NCBI GenBank assembly: GCA_029964075.1
Contig: CM057142.1
Span: 3,301,770 to 3,365,769 of the forward strand
DNA: 64,000 nucleotides
Direction: 5' to 3'
Origin: Patiria pectinifera
Taxonomy: Eukaryota > Echinodermata > Asteroidea > Valvatida > Asterinidae
The notes under the pieces are model-generated. The model did not search any database, was not told where the DNA came from, and worked only from the letters and a program-made list of their open reading frames with translations. A program made the position numbers and the translations under genes. This document shows positions 13,301 to 24,265 of the stretch, one piece after another. Each line of letters starts with the position of its first letter. The stretch's first letter is position 1.

Positions 13301-16300
13301 AATCAGTAAAAGAAGGGAAAAAGAACTCAATCCAGACGTTGGCCTGGATGGAATTTGAACCCAGGTCACAGAGGTGCAAGGCGAGGACAGTACCACTGCA
13401 CCAACCTGACTCCCCAATCAGAAGAAAAGAATATTACGTTAATCAAACAATTGCCATAACTGAGGTGGTACCAGTGTTGTAGGACTTGAGTCCAGGACTC
13501 GGACCTGTATCCGTCTCAAGTCGTAATGTCTGTGACTAAATTTGATTCTCAAGTCGAGTCACATGGGCAAAAGACTCACTCGACCATCATGACTAGGACT
13601 TGAAGCTTATGACTTGTGACTCGTGAGTCACTTTTTTTACCACAAATATAACCTTTTAAAGACATTATTCCAATGTTTATTTTCCAAAAGTAACACTACA
13701 GCAACACTAAAAACGTTAAGCACATGAACTGTAATAACGCACCACTCTTCAGGTGGTCTTGCAAGTAATTAATGTTTGTAATGTATATACCCTCCTATGC
13801 AGACATACATTCTGTGCCAAGTTGTCCTTGCAGTCAAAATCAATCAAGTGACTGTTTTCAACCCGTAAGAATTCCCAGCTTACATAAAGCAGGATTGACT
13901 GCCTTGGACTGCTTAAGTAACTTGATACAGCTATGCTTTGACTCCGGGTGAGTGATAAAACAGCTGTGACCACAACTTGCCTGCTTTGTACTGTTGACCC
14001 AGATTGACTAGACACAGTGCTTGCTTGACATGTGATCTGACTGCTGGTGACTAGCCTTTGTTAAAAGTATAGCAGGGGAAGTGGAAGTGAATTTTGGCTG
14101 TCCGTTACTGCTTCACTAGCAGGAGGGTTAAGTATGTGCCTATGTCTATATTCCATGATAGCCTATCGCTTACATGTATTTGTGTCCATATCATGACTTG
14201 TGACTTGGACACCAACCACATGACACGAGACTCGGACTCAGACTTGACCCAAGTGACTTGAGACTTGGTTCCACCTCAGTACAGTAGTGGCTTCTAAGTT
14301 TTGTTCTCAGATAAATTTCTATCTTGTTTGCCTCACCCAGGCCATGAAGGTAATCCGAGACCAGCTGGCCATCAAAGAGACCCCAACTCTCTGGTGTCTC
14401 CTGGGAGATTTCAAGAAGGATAAGCAGTACTACGAGAAGGCTTGGGAGGTGTCTGGCCAACGGAATGCAAGGGCCATGCGATCTCTTGGCCTGTACTACT
14501 TAGAGGAAGAGAACTGGGCAAAAAGCATTGAGTGTCTGGAGATCTCACTTCAGAAAAACCCAGTCCAGGTTAGTTTTGGGGTTTTCAGGTTTTTTTTGGG
14601 GGGGGGGCCATTTTTCTCTATCTGTTTAGGTAGTGGACTGTGAAGGTGTGAAATCTCTCGTTGTTTTCCTGATTTTGACATCATGAGGCACCCAAGGGAA
14701 AGTAATTATTTTATTTAGTCAATATTTAAATAAGCAATCTTCATATTTAATCAATATTTATAATCGGGCAAAGACTCATATTTTGCAAAGATTTATTGTG
14801 ACTGGAAGTGAAAGTTTGCTTTGGGAAATTTTAGCCTCAACGGGATCAATCCATTATTTGTGTGTGTCGGCCATTTTGGAAAACATAGCTTACGACTCAG
14901 GAAGACAGTTTGCCTTTGTTGCCAACGCTCGGCAAAGTTGGCGGCAAACAGTCAGTCACACATGCCAACGTAGGCAAACGTACATGTAAGTGGAATGCAC
15001 CCAAGATCTCTGAGCTCTACCCTCATAGGTAACCATTTAAACTCCTGGGTGGAGATTGAGAGGCAATTGTAGTAAAGTGTCTTGCCCAGGAACACAAGGG
15101 CCCTATGTCCCTGTCAGGATTCAATCGCATTTGAAATCACAATTGTTACAATTGTTGCAATGCTACAAAACTTGGAAACTGATGTTGGGGATCATTTAGG
15201 GCGGATACATTCAACTTGTCATTATAAGGTGTGGCTGATCCCCCATCACCCTTTGTTTGTCTCAAAACAAATGCCTAATCTCTAGTTTATTCTTCATTCA
15301 GTACCATGCCTGGTTCTGGCTTGGCTATTCAGCCACTAAGGCCCAAGATTATGAAACGGCTGCAAGAGCTTACAGGAGATGCGTCAGCTTGGAGAGCGAT
15401 GTAAGTACACCCTTGTGTGATACCTACTCATTTTTGGGTTTTTTTTGCTTGCATGAAAAAAATTCAGTTTATTGATTAACTTTCTTTTGTTTTGGGTGTG
15501 AACCTGCTCCAGTAGACTCCCCGGAAAACAAGCTGTGTATTGCAAGGGAAGGCCAAATGTAAAAGGGGGGGGGGGGGTTCGGGTGGCTAACCATCCCCTT
15601 CCATCTGACCAAGGCTAGATTTTTAAAAAAATTACTGCGGAAAAATCACAAATTTCCTAAACTTCTTGAAATCACTTTGTATTTCAAATTTTTGTTAATT
15701 GGTTGAAGTCTTTGGTCTCTATGTATTAAATTCACTACCTCCCTCAAAACCTCCCCCCAAAACCTCAATCCACCGCTGGCAAGGGCATTATAAAAGCAAG
15801 ATTTATCAACTAAAAGCACAGTGGATATTGAAGAACATTGAAAAGTAAATTGTATGCAAAATTGATCCGGGGAACACAGCTATCAGCATCACATCACAAT
15901 AGACTTATTCCATCTCATTGTTTCTTACTCTTGACGAAGTACTGCACAATAACCTTCTCATGTTTTTTTTGTTTTGTTTTGTTTTGCTTTCTTTCCAGAA
16001 CGGTAAAGCATGGAATAACTTATCATCTGCCTACATTGAACTCAAACAAAAGTGAGTATATGTACATGGTATTTGGTACCAGTCCTTTCTGCACTTTGAG
16101 CAAGGTTTTCTTATTAAACATTCCATGTAACTTCTACGTCACAATAATGAAAGTTCTTGTTGTCCCCTTTAATTTGATACCATATTTGACGTTGCGACGC
16201 TTGCAGTTTTGATGATTTAATGCATTTTCCATTTTTCCTCCATATCCACTTTTTCGCCACTCATGGAATTGCGCTGTTACTGTTGTGTTGTTTTCCTGCA

Positions 16301-19300
16301 GACCAAGAGCGTTTAAAACTCTCCAAGAAGCTATCAGGTGTCTCTATGAAAACTGGCAGATTTGGGAGAATTACATGTTGGTAAGAGTGCACCATCGTTG
16401 AGTTTATTTCAAACCAGCCATATCAATTTGATTATCCGTTTCCTTCCACTCTTTCCTTTTGCGAATTCATGGGCCTAATTTTTTTCCTGCTAACAAATGT
16501 ACATGGTTTGAAGAGAAAGTGTTGGTTGAAACCACATAATTTATAGTTTCTCACTTAACTTTGTAATGGGTTGGTAAGCTCAAATGTTTTAATGGTAATG
16601 TTTAAAACTTTATGAAATTTTATTTAAAGGTATAGTCCATCATTTGTAATTTGTGCATTTTGTTCGTTTGAAGCAACAAAAGTGCTCAAAATCTCAAGAA
16701 GGGTGCTGAACAACTAACCTAATTAAGTTTCAGCTCATCTTTAGCTCTTTTTGGAGATAAACAACATTCTAGGATCTCGATTTCAAATCAAAGGTTGCTG
16801 AATCATGTTTTGAATTGGGCCTGAATTCAGCGTCCGAGACACGTTCTCACTGAGCCGATTGCAGCTACCCAATGTCGCGCAGGGATCCGACGAATTAAAG
16901 TAACTGCGCACGCGTGTGCGTCATGTCAATGCTTGCGCGCGCTTCACCGAATAAAAAAACGAACTACCAACGGAAATTTCCAACGGTGCTTCTTAAGAGG
17001 CACCGTTGGAAAGGCCTTCTTTTGTTGATTTCTTCAAAATGACACCTTGCCAGAAAGAATAATTTCACAGGGAGTTTAGTCCCCTTACTATCTTTCAACC
17101 AAGTATGTTTTTCAACAATAATCACGTCAGTTACTTTTTGGATAGCTGCAAATGATGGACTCTGGCTTTAATGTGAAATTTCAGGTAAAACTTTTGCTCT
17201 AGTGAGGCACTAAAGGCAAAAAATCAAAGTGTGCCACGACACGCCATGTTAGGGGACATCAATGATACACCTAATCCAAGCACCATTCCACAATGGTTCA
17301 GAGAAATTCAGTTTATCGAAAACCTGACAGGTTTCTAATTGTTAATTTATCTATGAATTATATCGTAGTTTCAGAAAAAAATGAATTGGAGTATGTTCCC
17401 TTTTAGGTGAGTGTTGACATCGGCGAGTTCAGTGAGGCAGTCAAAGCATTCCACAGACTGATGGACTTGAAGGAGAAGTACCTGGATGAAGAGGTGTTGG
17501 GAATCCTGGTCAATGCGGTTACTGGAGACATTGCGGACGCCGACGGAAACCAAGGTTTGTATGACAATCTTCCTTCTGTTATCTCATTGAACACTCTTTA
17601 ACCCTAACCCTGCCAGACGCAATACAGCACATCAGGTGTAAAAGTCTGTGGGACCCTGTGTGGGACCTTGCTGCATTGAGCCATCAACACCAGTGCATAA
17701 ACGGCCAATTCTGAAACAAAGACAATTCTGAGCTCCCGTTGAACATTGCCACAGTTGTTTCCTGCTGCATTTGGTGACCACAGACTCTGAGGCAGTTTGG
17801 CCTTGAGACTTTTGACCTGATGGATCTTGCTACACTGGGCAGGCTTGTCATTTTGACAAGTGTTGCAAATTGCTGCGTTCAGCAGGGTGTCTAGCCAAAA
17901 TACCCTGGGGTATTTGCCCAAACAGAAGTGTAAACTGTGTGGCTTGTTTTAAATTTGTTTTAAATTTGTATAAATCAATATTAACATGATAGGAATGTAC
18001 TTAAACATGATCACCCAACAGAAAATTGTTCCGAAGTGCCATGGGCTTCCTGCGCGAACAAAGAGGGCGCCTTTTTGCCACTTTTGAGAGCTATTTGGGC
18101 GGGACACCGAGCGTGTGTGAACTGATTCCCGCACTAAGTATGCACGATTTCCTGAAAGTGCCAAAGCTATCAGCTACAGCATCTTCGCGTGAGCGTCTGG
18201 CATTGTTTGCGCGCGAATGTGTTTGAATCAAACTTGGGATGTTCTCCTGGACTTATCCCCGCCCCCAATTACTTTGGATCATTCGAATTATGCAGTGGAT
18301 GAATCGGAAACCAGTCTCGGTCTCCCCCAACTCTCCTTTTTCTGGCCGTTGAAGGCATACTTTTACACGGAGGGAATACAAGTACAATGTAATTCTTAAT
18401 TAAAATTTGTTTCCAATGTGGCATTAAGAAATTGTTGCAATGTTTTGTGGGAGAAGTTGGATGTGAGAATGAACACCCATTATAAAGGCTGGTTTGTTCT
18501 TCATTTGATTTTGAAGCAAAGTTTGGTTTTTCTAAACATTTGCAGCAAAATTTGCCACAGTTACAATGCGTTCCATTCTTTCTGTTTGCAGCTAGTCTTC
18601 TGAAGGGGAAACTGGTGGAGCTATTCGGGAGGCTGACGTCCCAAGTGACGACTAACGCCCATGTGTGGAAACTGTATGCTAAACTCCATGGGAATGCCAC
18701 GACGGATAATGTAGAAAATAATGACAAGGTAAGTTCAGTTCCAAACAGGTGTCTACTGAAACTTGACTTCCATTCCAATCTCATGCTCGTGATGAAGTTT
18801 TTTTTAAAACCCAATTGGAGGAAGCAGAATTGAATTTGCATCAACTGCAAAGTGATGTCTTAGTATTCATCAAATTTACCTGATGACTGTGTTACTTTTG
18901 CTGGCTTTAATACATTTTCTATATGTCGGGAGCAAAGAGACAGTGGAGGAGTGGCAGTTAACCTAAGGTCAATCACCGTACCCGACGAGCTAGAATGCGT
19001 TTGGATTATGTTGCGCCCAACTAAACTTCCTAGGGGGCTATCGGCTGTCGTGATCTGCACAGCTTACATCACAACAGACTCACCTCATCAACAAGTGGTG
19101 AAATCTCATTGAACTAGACCATAAATATCCCGATATTGGTTTAGTTGTTTTTTCAGCTGAATTTTACCTTATGAATGTACAGATAATGTGACGGATGACG
19201 ACAAAAAAGGACTCCTTTGATGACGATTTAAGAACTGTTTTCCCATGTATTGTACCAATAGCAAAAGTGGTTTGTACACTCAAGTAGTTTGTTGATGCTA

Positions 19301-22300
19301 TGCGTATGCGAATGCGAATGCGAATGCGGTTCAATCTGCAATTAATATAAAACCAAAAAATACAATAAGTCTCTAAAATTATGTCAAAATATACCTGCAC
19401 ACAAATGAATCAATTACAATATGAACTAAATGAATTAAACTGACTGATTTGATCCCCAAACTCATGAAATTGTGTCTAGCGTGAATTATTTCCTCATTAA
19501 AAACTACATGTATGTGCCTAGTACATCAATGTTTACATTAAAATTAATATTAAAGTCTCTGAAATTAACTTGGTTGACAGTAATCCATATAAACTGATGT
19601 GAGAATCATGTCATGTGCATTCAGTAAACGTGTATAAAACGTGCATCGCTAATTCTACTCAAATTTTATCCCCAAAAGTTGACCCAAAATAACTATATCT
19701 AATGACCGTAATTATTACCCCCCTTTATACACAATTATCTTTAACCCTTTATCTAACTCTCTAAACAATTATAAGTACTCACAACATTGGGCGTATCGAA
19801 TATGATGCAAAATCAAAGGAACCTTTTGACGGATTTCTACAAACTTGACAAAAATATGTGACAATGCTGGCGCGCTGAGAGCGCCCTCTGTTGACCAATA
19901 CAATTCTACGCCTATGACATCACGAACGAACTGGAAAACTTTCCTACCCGCAACAGGTGATCATGAGAGCTAACAATTTAACTCAATACTTTGTTTCAAC
20001 TAATCCCTCTCTAATGACAGCCTAATTATGTTGCAATGTGTTTTGTGTCTCCCTTTTTCCTCGAAGGCATTACAGTGTCTACAGAAGGCCCATCGTCTGC
20101 AGACACAGAGAGGTGACTGGAGTAGTGAACCTCAGTCATGTCAAGATATCCTAGAACAGTCGATACAGCTAGCTCAAGGTATTATAAGATGGAATTTTTG
20201 CGTCGGGTTGATATAAATCAAATTAGGTTTTGCCCTTTCTTATAATAGTTTATGCAGTACCCGCTGCTATGTACATCAGATTCGAACCAGCCAACCGATC
20301 CCGTTAGTTCGGTGGTCGAGTGGTAAGACATCTGCACTAGAAAGCAGGAGGTTGTGGGTTCCAGTCCCACCCAAGTGATTTTTTTCCAACTTTCACTCGG
20401 GAGGTAACACACTGAGTATACAGTGTTTAAACGTCGGTGAAGGGCAAAACCTAATTTGATGTAGCTCACGGTAAACACATTGTGCATTGTTGTACCATTG
20501 TATTACTTGGTGAAACTTCTAGGGCTGTGCATTTATGAGTAGTACAAGAACCAGGTACCCGATTGAAAACAAACATGGGTACCCTGGTACCTGTTAAAGA
20601 AGCCCAACCCTAAAATTCAAATTTCAGAAGGTGCTGTTTAGATTTTTCATCAAGGTCCGCATGATAATACTGCCACATCATTGTGTCAATGCAGTCAGAT
20701 AAAAGTGTGTACAGTGAGATATATAGCTTTATGGTGAAAACTGCATCTTTCGAAGGGTCATAACGTGAATTAAGTTTTCATTTGGAAAATTCCGCACAAA
20801 TGACATTCACAACCTTTCTTTTCCATTGTCTGAGAAGTAACTAAGTTAGTTTCAAAGTTGGTTACGGGTACTCGATCCCATAATCTGGAACCAATTCTTG
20901 ACATCAACGGTCGGGTACTTGGGTACCCGGTTCCGATGCACAGCCCTAGAAATGTCATTGGTTGAGAACTGATCATGTGATGTACTTAAAAAGTTCACGT
21001 ATGATGACCTGATGGACTTTGCGGAGTACATCACCCCATGTTACCCGGGTACATCACCTTTCATCGTTCTCAAAGACTTGTGGACATTTTCGTCCCCACT
21101 GTTTTGCACAAGACAGCTGGAATAGACCCTGGGCACAAGGTAGGTGATGTGTGCTCGTGTCGACGCGGACCTGACAAAGCATTGGACTGTACAATTAAAA
21201 TGCATAGGGGTGTCAAAAAAGGGGGGGGGGAAATCTGTCATGAAAATGACCTTTTCATTTTCATATTGTTACTTCTTAAAGAATACAAAAGGTATAGAAA
21301 ATAGAACCATGGGTTTTATACTCATAGTCCATGGGTTTTGCACTCTCTCAGAGATAAAAGGCACCCTCTGGTCTCATTTGCACCCCTAGGGAGTACAACA
21401 GTCAAACTTTTTTAAAATGCTGTCATGTCATCGATCTTTTTTGTTACCTAGCCTACGAGAGGTGTAGCAGCAGTAAGACCAACTCCACAGAGGCTGTCCA
21501 GCTACTGTCATCAGCCAAACTAATGCTGAAATCAGCCATCAGTAAAACTAAGGTACGTTAAAAAACAAAAGGTAAAGAGGCCGAACCTGTGTTAACAGGG
21601 AACGGAGTGCCCATCTCTTTTTCTTTAGCGATTGGGCCAGACTGGTATACTGCTGTGGGGGGATCGCCACACCTCCTCCACAGCGAGTCTGTTACCTTCC
21701 CAGCATTGAATAATGCCATTGAATAATGCCAGCATTGAATAATGCCATTTAACACCTGGGTTGAGAGGAGTAATTGAGGTAAAGCACCTTACTCAAGGGC
21801 ACAACACGCATGGCCACGGCGGGGCTTGAACCCACAACCTCACGATCATGAATCCTGTGCTCCACTGCTAGACCACACGTGACTTCAAAGGTACGTTTAG
21901 TGGTCATTATAAAGTGTACTGAGGGTACACAACCCCCATTTGTTTTTCTAAGTGTACATGAACATCTTCACATAGACCCCTTGCATCTGACATCACATCT
22001 GAGGGCAGGTCTTTGCTCCTCTGTGATACGCATGAGTAGACAGTTTCTGCTTTCATTTCCATTGCCCTCATCGAGGGTACATGGATGTGTTGTCAATATG
22101 TGTTCAATTGTCTCCCTCCCTCTCGTTTTCAACATTGAGGGGGTACTTGTGCACCAAGTCAGCAAACCTACACTCAGGTAAGACGGCGTAGAAATACATA
22201 TATTGTTGAGATTGTGTAATCATTGTCTGATCTTTGTTTGCTTATCATACAGCAACAGCATCCAGAGGAATCACAAACAAGGAACGACCTGGCTGAGCTG

Positions 22301-22363
22301 TTGGCCTCGGCAGAGAGTGAACTCCAGATGGTAGTCGATATGATTACACAGAGAAAGGAATAA
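1312..22363 (+). CDS. TTC27: Tetratricopeptide repeat protein 27 (TTC27), 21 coding exons, 849 aa
   Basis: TTC27 (yeast Emw1 family) is a cytosolic/nuclear TPR protein linked in the literature to HSP90/R2TP-type assembly of U5 snRNP. Coding exons: 1312-1402, 2184-2385, 3045-3171, 3933-4073, 4877-4979, 5719-5883, 6800-6939, 7844-7956, 9075-9141, 10037-10150, 11610-11705, 12744-12866, 14341-14568, 15302-15400, 15999-16051, 16302-16380, 17407-17554, 18592-18728, 20067-20178, 21452-21552, 22253-22363 (TAA). All junctions are GT-AG and keep one frame. The 849 residues match the human length (843). Diagnostic stretches are LQLFIQSNWTGPP, GALGKRTRFQ, LNDDTIL, VERAM, WNNLSSAYIELKQ and WQIWENYM. TPR helices fill residues 500-690 or so. 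The start ATG is the first in frame after a TGA at 1297. The exon 3/4 junction is ambiguous by one codon. The gene converges with MEMO1. Confidence 0.96.
3045..4073 (+). CDS. TTC27: TTC27 exons 3-4 with ambiguous junction
   Basis: Two in-frame joins are possible. One uses a weak donor (AAAT then GTTGGT) at 3172 with the strong acceptor TTTCACAG ending at 3932. The other uses a better donor (GTTG then GTATTT) at 3176 with an acceptor AG seven bases further on, ending at 3939. They give ETN-FKEFHEF or ETN-VEFHEF. The mixed combination of donor 3176 with acceptor 3932 gives an immediate stop. The human protein does not settle the choice. Confidence 0.7.
3340..3788. mobile_element. MITE with GGAGGATTTTGCAGGATTG subterminal repeats (copy 1)
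   Basis: The element begins ACCCTAACCTTCCC and ends GGGAGTTAGGGTT, a short terminal inverted repeat. Inside, both orientations of AATCCTCC / GGAGGATTTTGCAGGATTG recur. A 61-bp unit is tandemly repeated (starts near 3570, 3631 and 3692). A homologous copy lies at 61682-62108 with fewer units. It sits in TTC27 intron 3. Confidence 0.75.
4168..4612. mobile_element. MITE with TTAAAGGGRCAT inverted ends
   Basis: Starts TTAAAGGGGCATTGTATTG and ends GGATGTAATGTCCCTTTAA, so about 13 bp of inverted terminus. It lies in TTC27 intron 4 with no coding content. Superfamily is uncertain. Confidence 0.6.
5172..5600. mobile_element. Partial TTTAAAGGCATA-GATCATTTGCA family element
   Basis: The left end TTTAAAGGCATATAGGATCA matches the start of the element at 52044, and an internal CAGTCAATTGACTGAT matches it too. 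I cannot place a right end, so it may be truncated or disrupted. It lies in TTC27 intron 5. Confidence 0.5.
6305..6545. repeat. TGTGCACAAGTACCCCTTCAAC dispersed repeat
   Basis: Shares GGGCTTTGTGCACAAGTA, AGAAAAGGAGAGTTGGGGGA, TTAGTCTGGGAGACCATC and ACGCTGTGGCTAATAGCTTT-like blocks with 22398-22690. A reversed copy lies at about 18020-18385 and fragments at 12600-12690 and 32118-32185. It is non-coding and sits in TTC27 intron 6. Confidence 0.7.
8040..8200. repeat. CTCGAGTA-rich repeat
   Basis: Contains repeated TCGAGTA, GAGTACGAGTACC and ATTCTCGAGTATTTACGAG. It is a low-complexity dispersed repeat in TTC27 intron 8, with no protein signal. Confidence 0.5.
8745..8996. mobile_element. Inverted-repeat element, TTGTTGGGCRCGATCG ends
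   Basis: Left end TTGTTGGGCACGATCGGTGG; right end read in reverse TTGTTGGGCGCGATCGTCGG. Further inner GATCG motifs pair imperfectly. It is 252 bp long and lies about 80 bases upstream of TTC27 exon 9. Confidence 0.75.
9526..9776. mobile_element. Inverted-repeat element, GGGCCCAATTTYATGGCTCTGC ends
   Basis: The left end GGGCCCAATTTTATGGCTCT pairs with right-end AGAGCCAAGAAATTGGGCCC. Inside are alternating CTGTGCTAAC and GTAAGCA motifs, so most of the 251 bp can fold. I recall closely similar repeats from echinoderm sequence. Confidence 0.75.
10965..11326. mobile_element. Nested-palindrome MITE with four GGTTACTCACGTTAC motifs
   Basis: Outer inverted ends AATTCCACGGTTACTCACGT and its complement extend inward about 140 bases with few mismatches (TTGAGTTTCC, GTTATCCCCATGGTA). 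At the centre, GACGCACAAAAT plus GGTTACTCACGTTAC and its reverse form a second near-perfect hairpin. The 362-bp element sits in TTC27 intron 10. Confidence 0.85.
12590..12690. repeat. Fragment of the TGTGCACAAGTA-family repeat
   Basis: CATCTGAGCGTCAGGCGTCG, ATGCGTTTGAATGCCCCTCC and GGTCTCCACCAACTCTCC match, in reverse, blocks of the copies at 6305 and 22398. It is truncated and non-coding. Confidence 0.5.
13160..13412 (-). mobile_element. tRNA-derived SINE (copy 1 of a family)
   Basis: On the minus strand it begins GGGGAGTCAGGTTGGTGCAG (A-box-like) and has CTGGGTTCAAATTCC (B box). The body follows with TGGGTTTTCTCCG and CACATGTTTC. A second copy with the same order is at 32224-32490. It lies in TTC27 intron 12. 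Confidence 0.7.
13459..14281. mobile_element. Element with ACTGAGGTGG ends and GACTCGGACT-rich termini
   Basis: The ends are ACTGAGGTGGTACC and GGTTCCACCTCAGT, inverted to each other. Both termini are rich in GACTTGAGTC / GACTCGGACT motifs for about 150 and 80 bases. The middle is non-coding. It ends about 60 bases before TTC27 exon 13. Confidence 0.65.
14341..16380 (+). CDS. TTC27: TTC27 exons 13-16, core TPR array
   Basis: These four exons encode residues 495-647, the densest TPR region. Successive 34-residue helical pairs can be read: LWCLLGDF with YYEKAWEVS; AMRSLGLYYLEEENW with CLEISLQKNP; WFWLGYSATKAQDYE with AYRRCVSLES; AWNNLSSAYIELKQK with AFKTLQEAIRC. The W-L-G-Y and A-Y/F positions fit the TPR consensus. 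The pattern aligns residue for residue with human TTC27 in this part. Confidence 0.9.
15008..15127. mobile_element. SINE body fragment (CTGGGTGGAG...CTTGCCC family)
   Basis: Contains AACTCCTGGGTGGAG, AGAGGCAATTGTAGTAAAGT and GTCTTGCCCAGGAACACAAG. This is the same body seen at 26724-27030, 35716-36000 and 54250-54620. The tRNA-like head is missing here. Confidence 0.7.
16623..17172. mobile_element. MITE with TTTAAAGGTATAGTCCATCA ends
   Basis: Left end TTTAAAGGTATAGTCCATCA with ATTTG; right end CAAATGATGGACTCTGGCTTT. The inner AACGGTGC / GCACCGTT pair forms a small hairpin. The same family as 52044-52430. It lies in TTC27 intron 16. Confidence 0.65.
18020..18390. repeat. Reversed TGTGCACAAGTA-family repeat
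   Basis: The plus strand reads GAGCGTCTGGCATTGTTTGC, CCCCGCCCCCAATTACTTTG, TCTCCCCCAACTCTCC and CTGGCCGTTGAAGGCATACT, the reverse of the copy at 22398-22690. It lies in TTC27 intron 17, about 200 bases before exon 18. Confidence 0.65.
18927..19096 (+). pseudogene. Relic of a non-LTR retrotransposon endonuclease domain
   Basis: In TTC27 intron 18, frame +1 from about 18939 reads RDSGGVAVNLRSI, VPDELECVWIMLRPTKLPRG and a following AVVICTAYITT. This is the usual pattern of the apurinic-like endonuclease of CR1/Jockey/Rex-type LINEs (GG-A-Y-R, E-LW-L-P, Y-PP). Only about 55 codons remain and no reverse transcriptase follows within the intron, so it is a 5' and 3' truncated fragment. Family assignment rests on pattern memory only. 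Confidence 0.65.
20217..20460. mobile_element. 21-bp perfect inverted repeat enclosing a tRNA-Ser-like sequence
   Basis: ATCAAATTAGGTTTTGCCCT plus T at 20217-20237 is matched exactly by its complement at 20440-20460. Between them, about 20306-20375, lies GGTCGAGTGGTAAGACATC, an anticodon arm CTGC-ACTAGAAA-GCAG and GGGTTCCAGTCCCACCC. The element starts 39 bases after TTC27 exon 19. Confidence 0.75.
20520..20948. mobile_element. hAT-like MITE rich in GGTACCC
   Basis: The ends are TAGGGCTGTGCAT and ATGCACAGCCCTA (perfect 12-13 bp). The flanks GAAACTTC (20512-20519) and GAAATGTC (20949-20956) are an 8-bp duplication with two differences, as expected for hAT. The subterminal regions carry GGTACCCGATTG and GGGTACCCGGTTCC. 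It lies in TTC27 intron 19. Confidence 0.75.
21735..21890 (-). mobile_element. SINE fragment with tRNA-like head
   Basis: Contains CACCTGGGTTGAGAGGAGTA, CTTACTCAAGGGCACAACAC and then a reversed head (GGGGCTTGAACCCACAACCT, CCACTGCTAGACCACACG). It is related to 54250-54620 and lies in the last TTC27 intron. Confidence 0.65.
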
Positions 22364-22397
22364 GTGGAATAACTTGATTGCTGCAGACTTACTTTGA

Positions 22398-22690
22398 TGT
22401 ATGGGCTCCGTGCACAAGTAACCCTTCAACGGCCAGAAAAGGAGAGTTGGGGGAGACCTCTTCTTCCAAGTTCTGGGCCAACTTCATAATGTTGAAGACT
22501 AAGGCACATTAAACTAGACCTAGACTGGTTCATCCACTGGTGACTTCGAATGTATCCAAAGATATTGGGGCGGGGATTAGTCTGGGAGACCATCACAAGT
22601 CAAATTTGAACGTATTCGCTGCGCCGATGACACCTGAGGCTCACGCAAAGACGCTGTGGCTAATAGCTTTGGCACCAAACTTGTTTCCAT
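22398..22690. repeat. TGTGCACAAGTA-family repeat in TTC27 3' region
   Basis: TATGGGCTCCGTGCACAAGT, AGAAAAGGAGAGTTGGGGGA, TTAGTCTGGGAGACCATC and GCTGTGGCTAATAGCTTTGG match the copy at 6305-6545. It starts about 35 bases after the TTC27 stop codon, so it is probably part of the 3' UTR. Confidence 0.7.
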
Positions 22691-22885
22691 GGCGACATTC
22701 TTGCTGCGCCATGTTGGTTCCCATCATGCCTTACATGATTTGGTGTTTACCAACACCAAATGGGCTACAACAGTTCTTAATTTTGGAGGGGTATATGTTG
22801 ATAATTATCTACATATTATAATAGAAGTAATATTATTCATGAATTTTTTTGAACGATTATTATCAAATACTTCCCAACTTGCTAC

Positions 22886-22891
22886 AATAAA
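22886..22891 (+). terminator. Candidate TTC27 polyadenylation signal
   Basis: AATAAA about 520 bases past the stop codon. ATTAAA at about 22508 is an earlier alternative inside a dispersed repeat. No cleavage site can be proven from sequence. Confidence 0.3.
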
Positions 22892-23856
22892 CACACGAGT
22901 CAACAAATACGGTAGTTGTGAAAAGTTTTTATTAAATGGTGAAATAGAATTGTTATACATAGCTACATTTGTTATAACTATAATCATTCCATGTACAAGT
23001 ATTATCCGAATCGCTACTTTGCATAATCCATAGTTTCTGGTTACCGAGGAAACGAACCATGCAGAAGATGCGCTCTGTGCATCGAGTATGAAATCTGTTT
23101 ACAACTTCTTAGGTGAATGACCAACAAACAAAAGAGACAAGCAAGCGATAGGCAAAATATATATCAGTATTTTCATGGATGCATTAACGTCCAAACGTTT
23201 TGATGACTAGCCTCCAATTAAATAAACGGTCTCCAAGTGAAAAATTTGGTTTTGTGAACCAAAATATTTCTGAAGACAGTAACGATGATACCCATAAAAC
23301 AGGGAAGAATTGAAAATACAGGATACCACAACCGAAAAGAACAATATTTTTGGTTACATGGCGGTACCTTTTATCATTTCTCACTTGGTGTCAAGAGGTG
23401 TTGAATTATGCTTAAAAACATCCGGTAGCCGGATTTAGCCGAACATCAACGGTGCGTCCTATACACAGATTCTATTTCTAATACAAGTCTAACTACATAC
23501 AACCACTACTGTAAATGTCTCTTAAAATGAAACTCATAAAATAGGAATTCATCTTTGATATTCAATAACACGACTAGCGGAACTCGGGGCAAAAACCCCT
23601 ATTTTGTACGAACTATTTCAAATTCTCGATATTAAATTCAACTTGTAGACAAAGTGTAACTGCAGGATTTTTAAATGGCCACATTTCATTTTTTAACTTC
23701 TATAAAAAAATGGAAATTATGGTTTTTTTGTTTGTTTAGAGTGTTGAATTCAGCACCAACCCCTGTAAAAGTGTACAATTTAATGCAACTGGCCTTTGGG
23801 TCTTTCAAAAGATTTAATTTTTTCCTGCCTACAAATGCTTGTAGATTTTTTGGACA

Positions 23857-24045
23857 AAATGTTGCAACCTGACGCCACTTTTTTCTTCATATATCATCTT
23901 AATGAAGGTCATTCATTGCAAAACTGACAAGACATGAATCTGGGACTGAGAAATATTTCCAATTTTGTTAGGAAATAGAAAATTTTCTTGACTCTCCATA
24001 GACTTTGCACACAATCGCGGAAGTGGCATCAGGTTGCAACATTTT
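23857..24045. mobile_element. Inverted-repeat element, AATGTTGCAACCTGACGCCA ends
   Basis: AAATGTTGCAACCTGACGCC at the left is complemented by GGCATCAGGTTGCAACATTT at the right. The left half matches 540-655 near the window start. Confidence 0.65.
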
Positions 24046-24078
24046 TCCTTTTTTTGGAACAATCTTGATATACATTTA

Positions 24079-24265
24079 CAGTCGAGTCTCGTTAATACAA
24101 ACTCGTTCGAACCTAGCCAAATTGTTTGTTATATCAGAATTTTGTATTAAGAGGAATATCAGTCCCATTCATTGTGCATATGCATGTACAATCGGGACAA
24201 AGGCTTTATGTTTGTTATAACCAGAATTTTGTATTAACAGGGTTTGTATTAACGAGACTTGACTG
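24079..24265. mobile_element. Tigger/pogo-like MITE with TA duplication
   Basis: It begins CAGTCGAGTCTCGTTAATAC and ends GTATTAACGAGACTTGACTG, and is flanked by TA on both sides. The CAGT-x-x-A-x-x-CTCG start is the pogo/Tigger signature. Two inner TTTGTTATA / TTTTGTATTAA repeats follow. It is 187 bp long with no coding capacity. Confidence 0.8.
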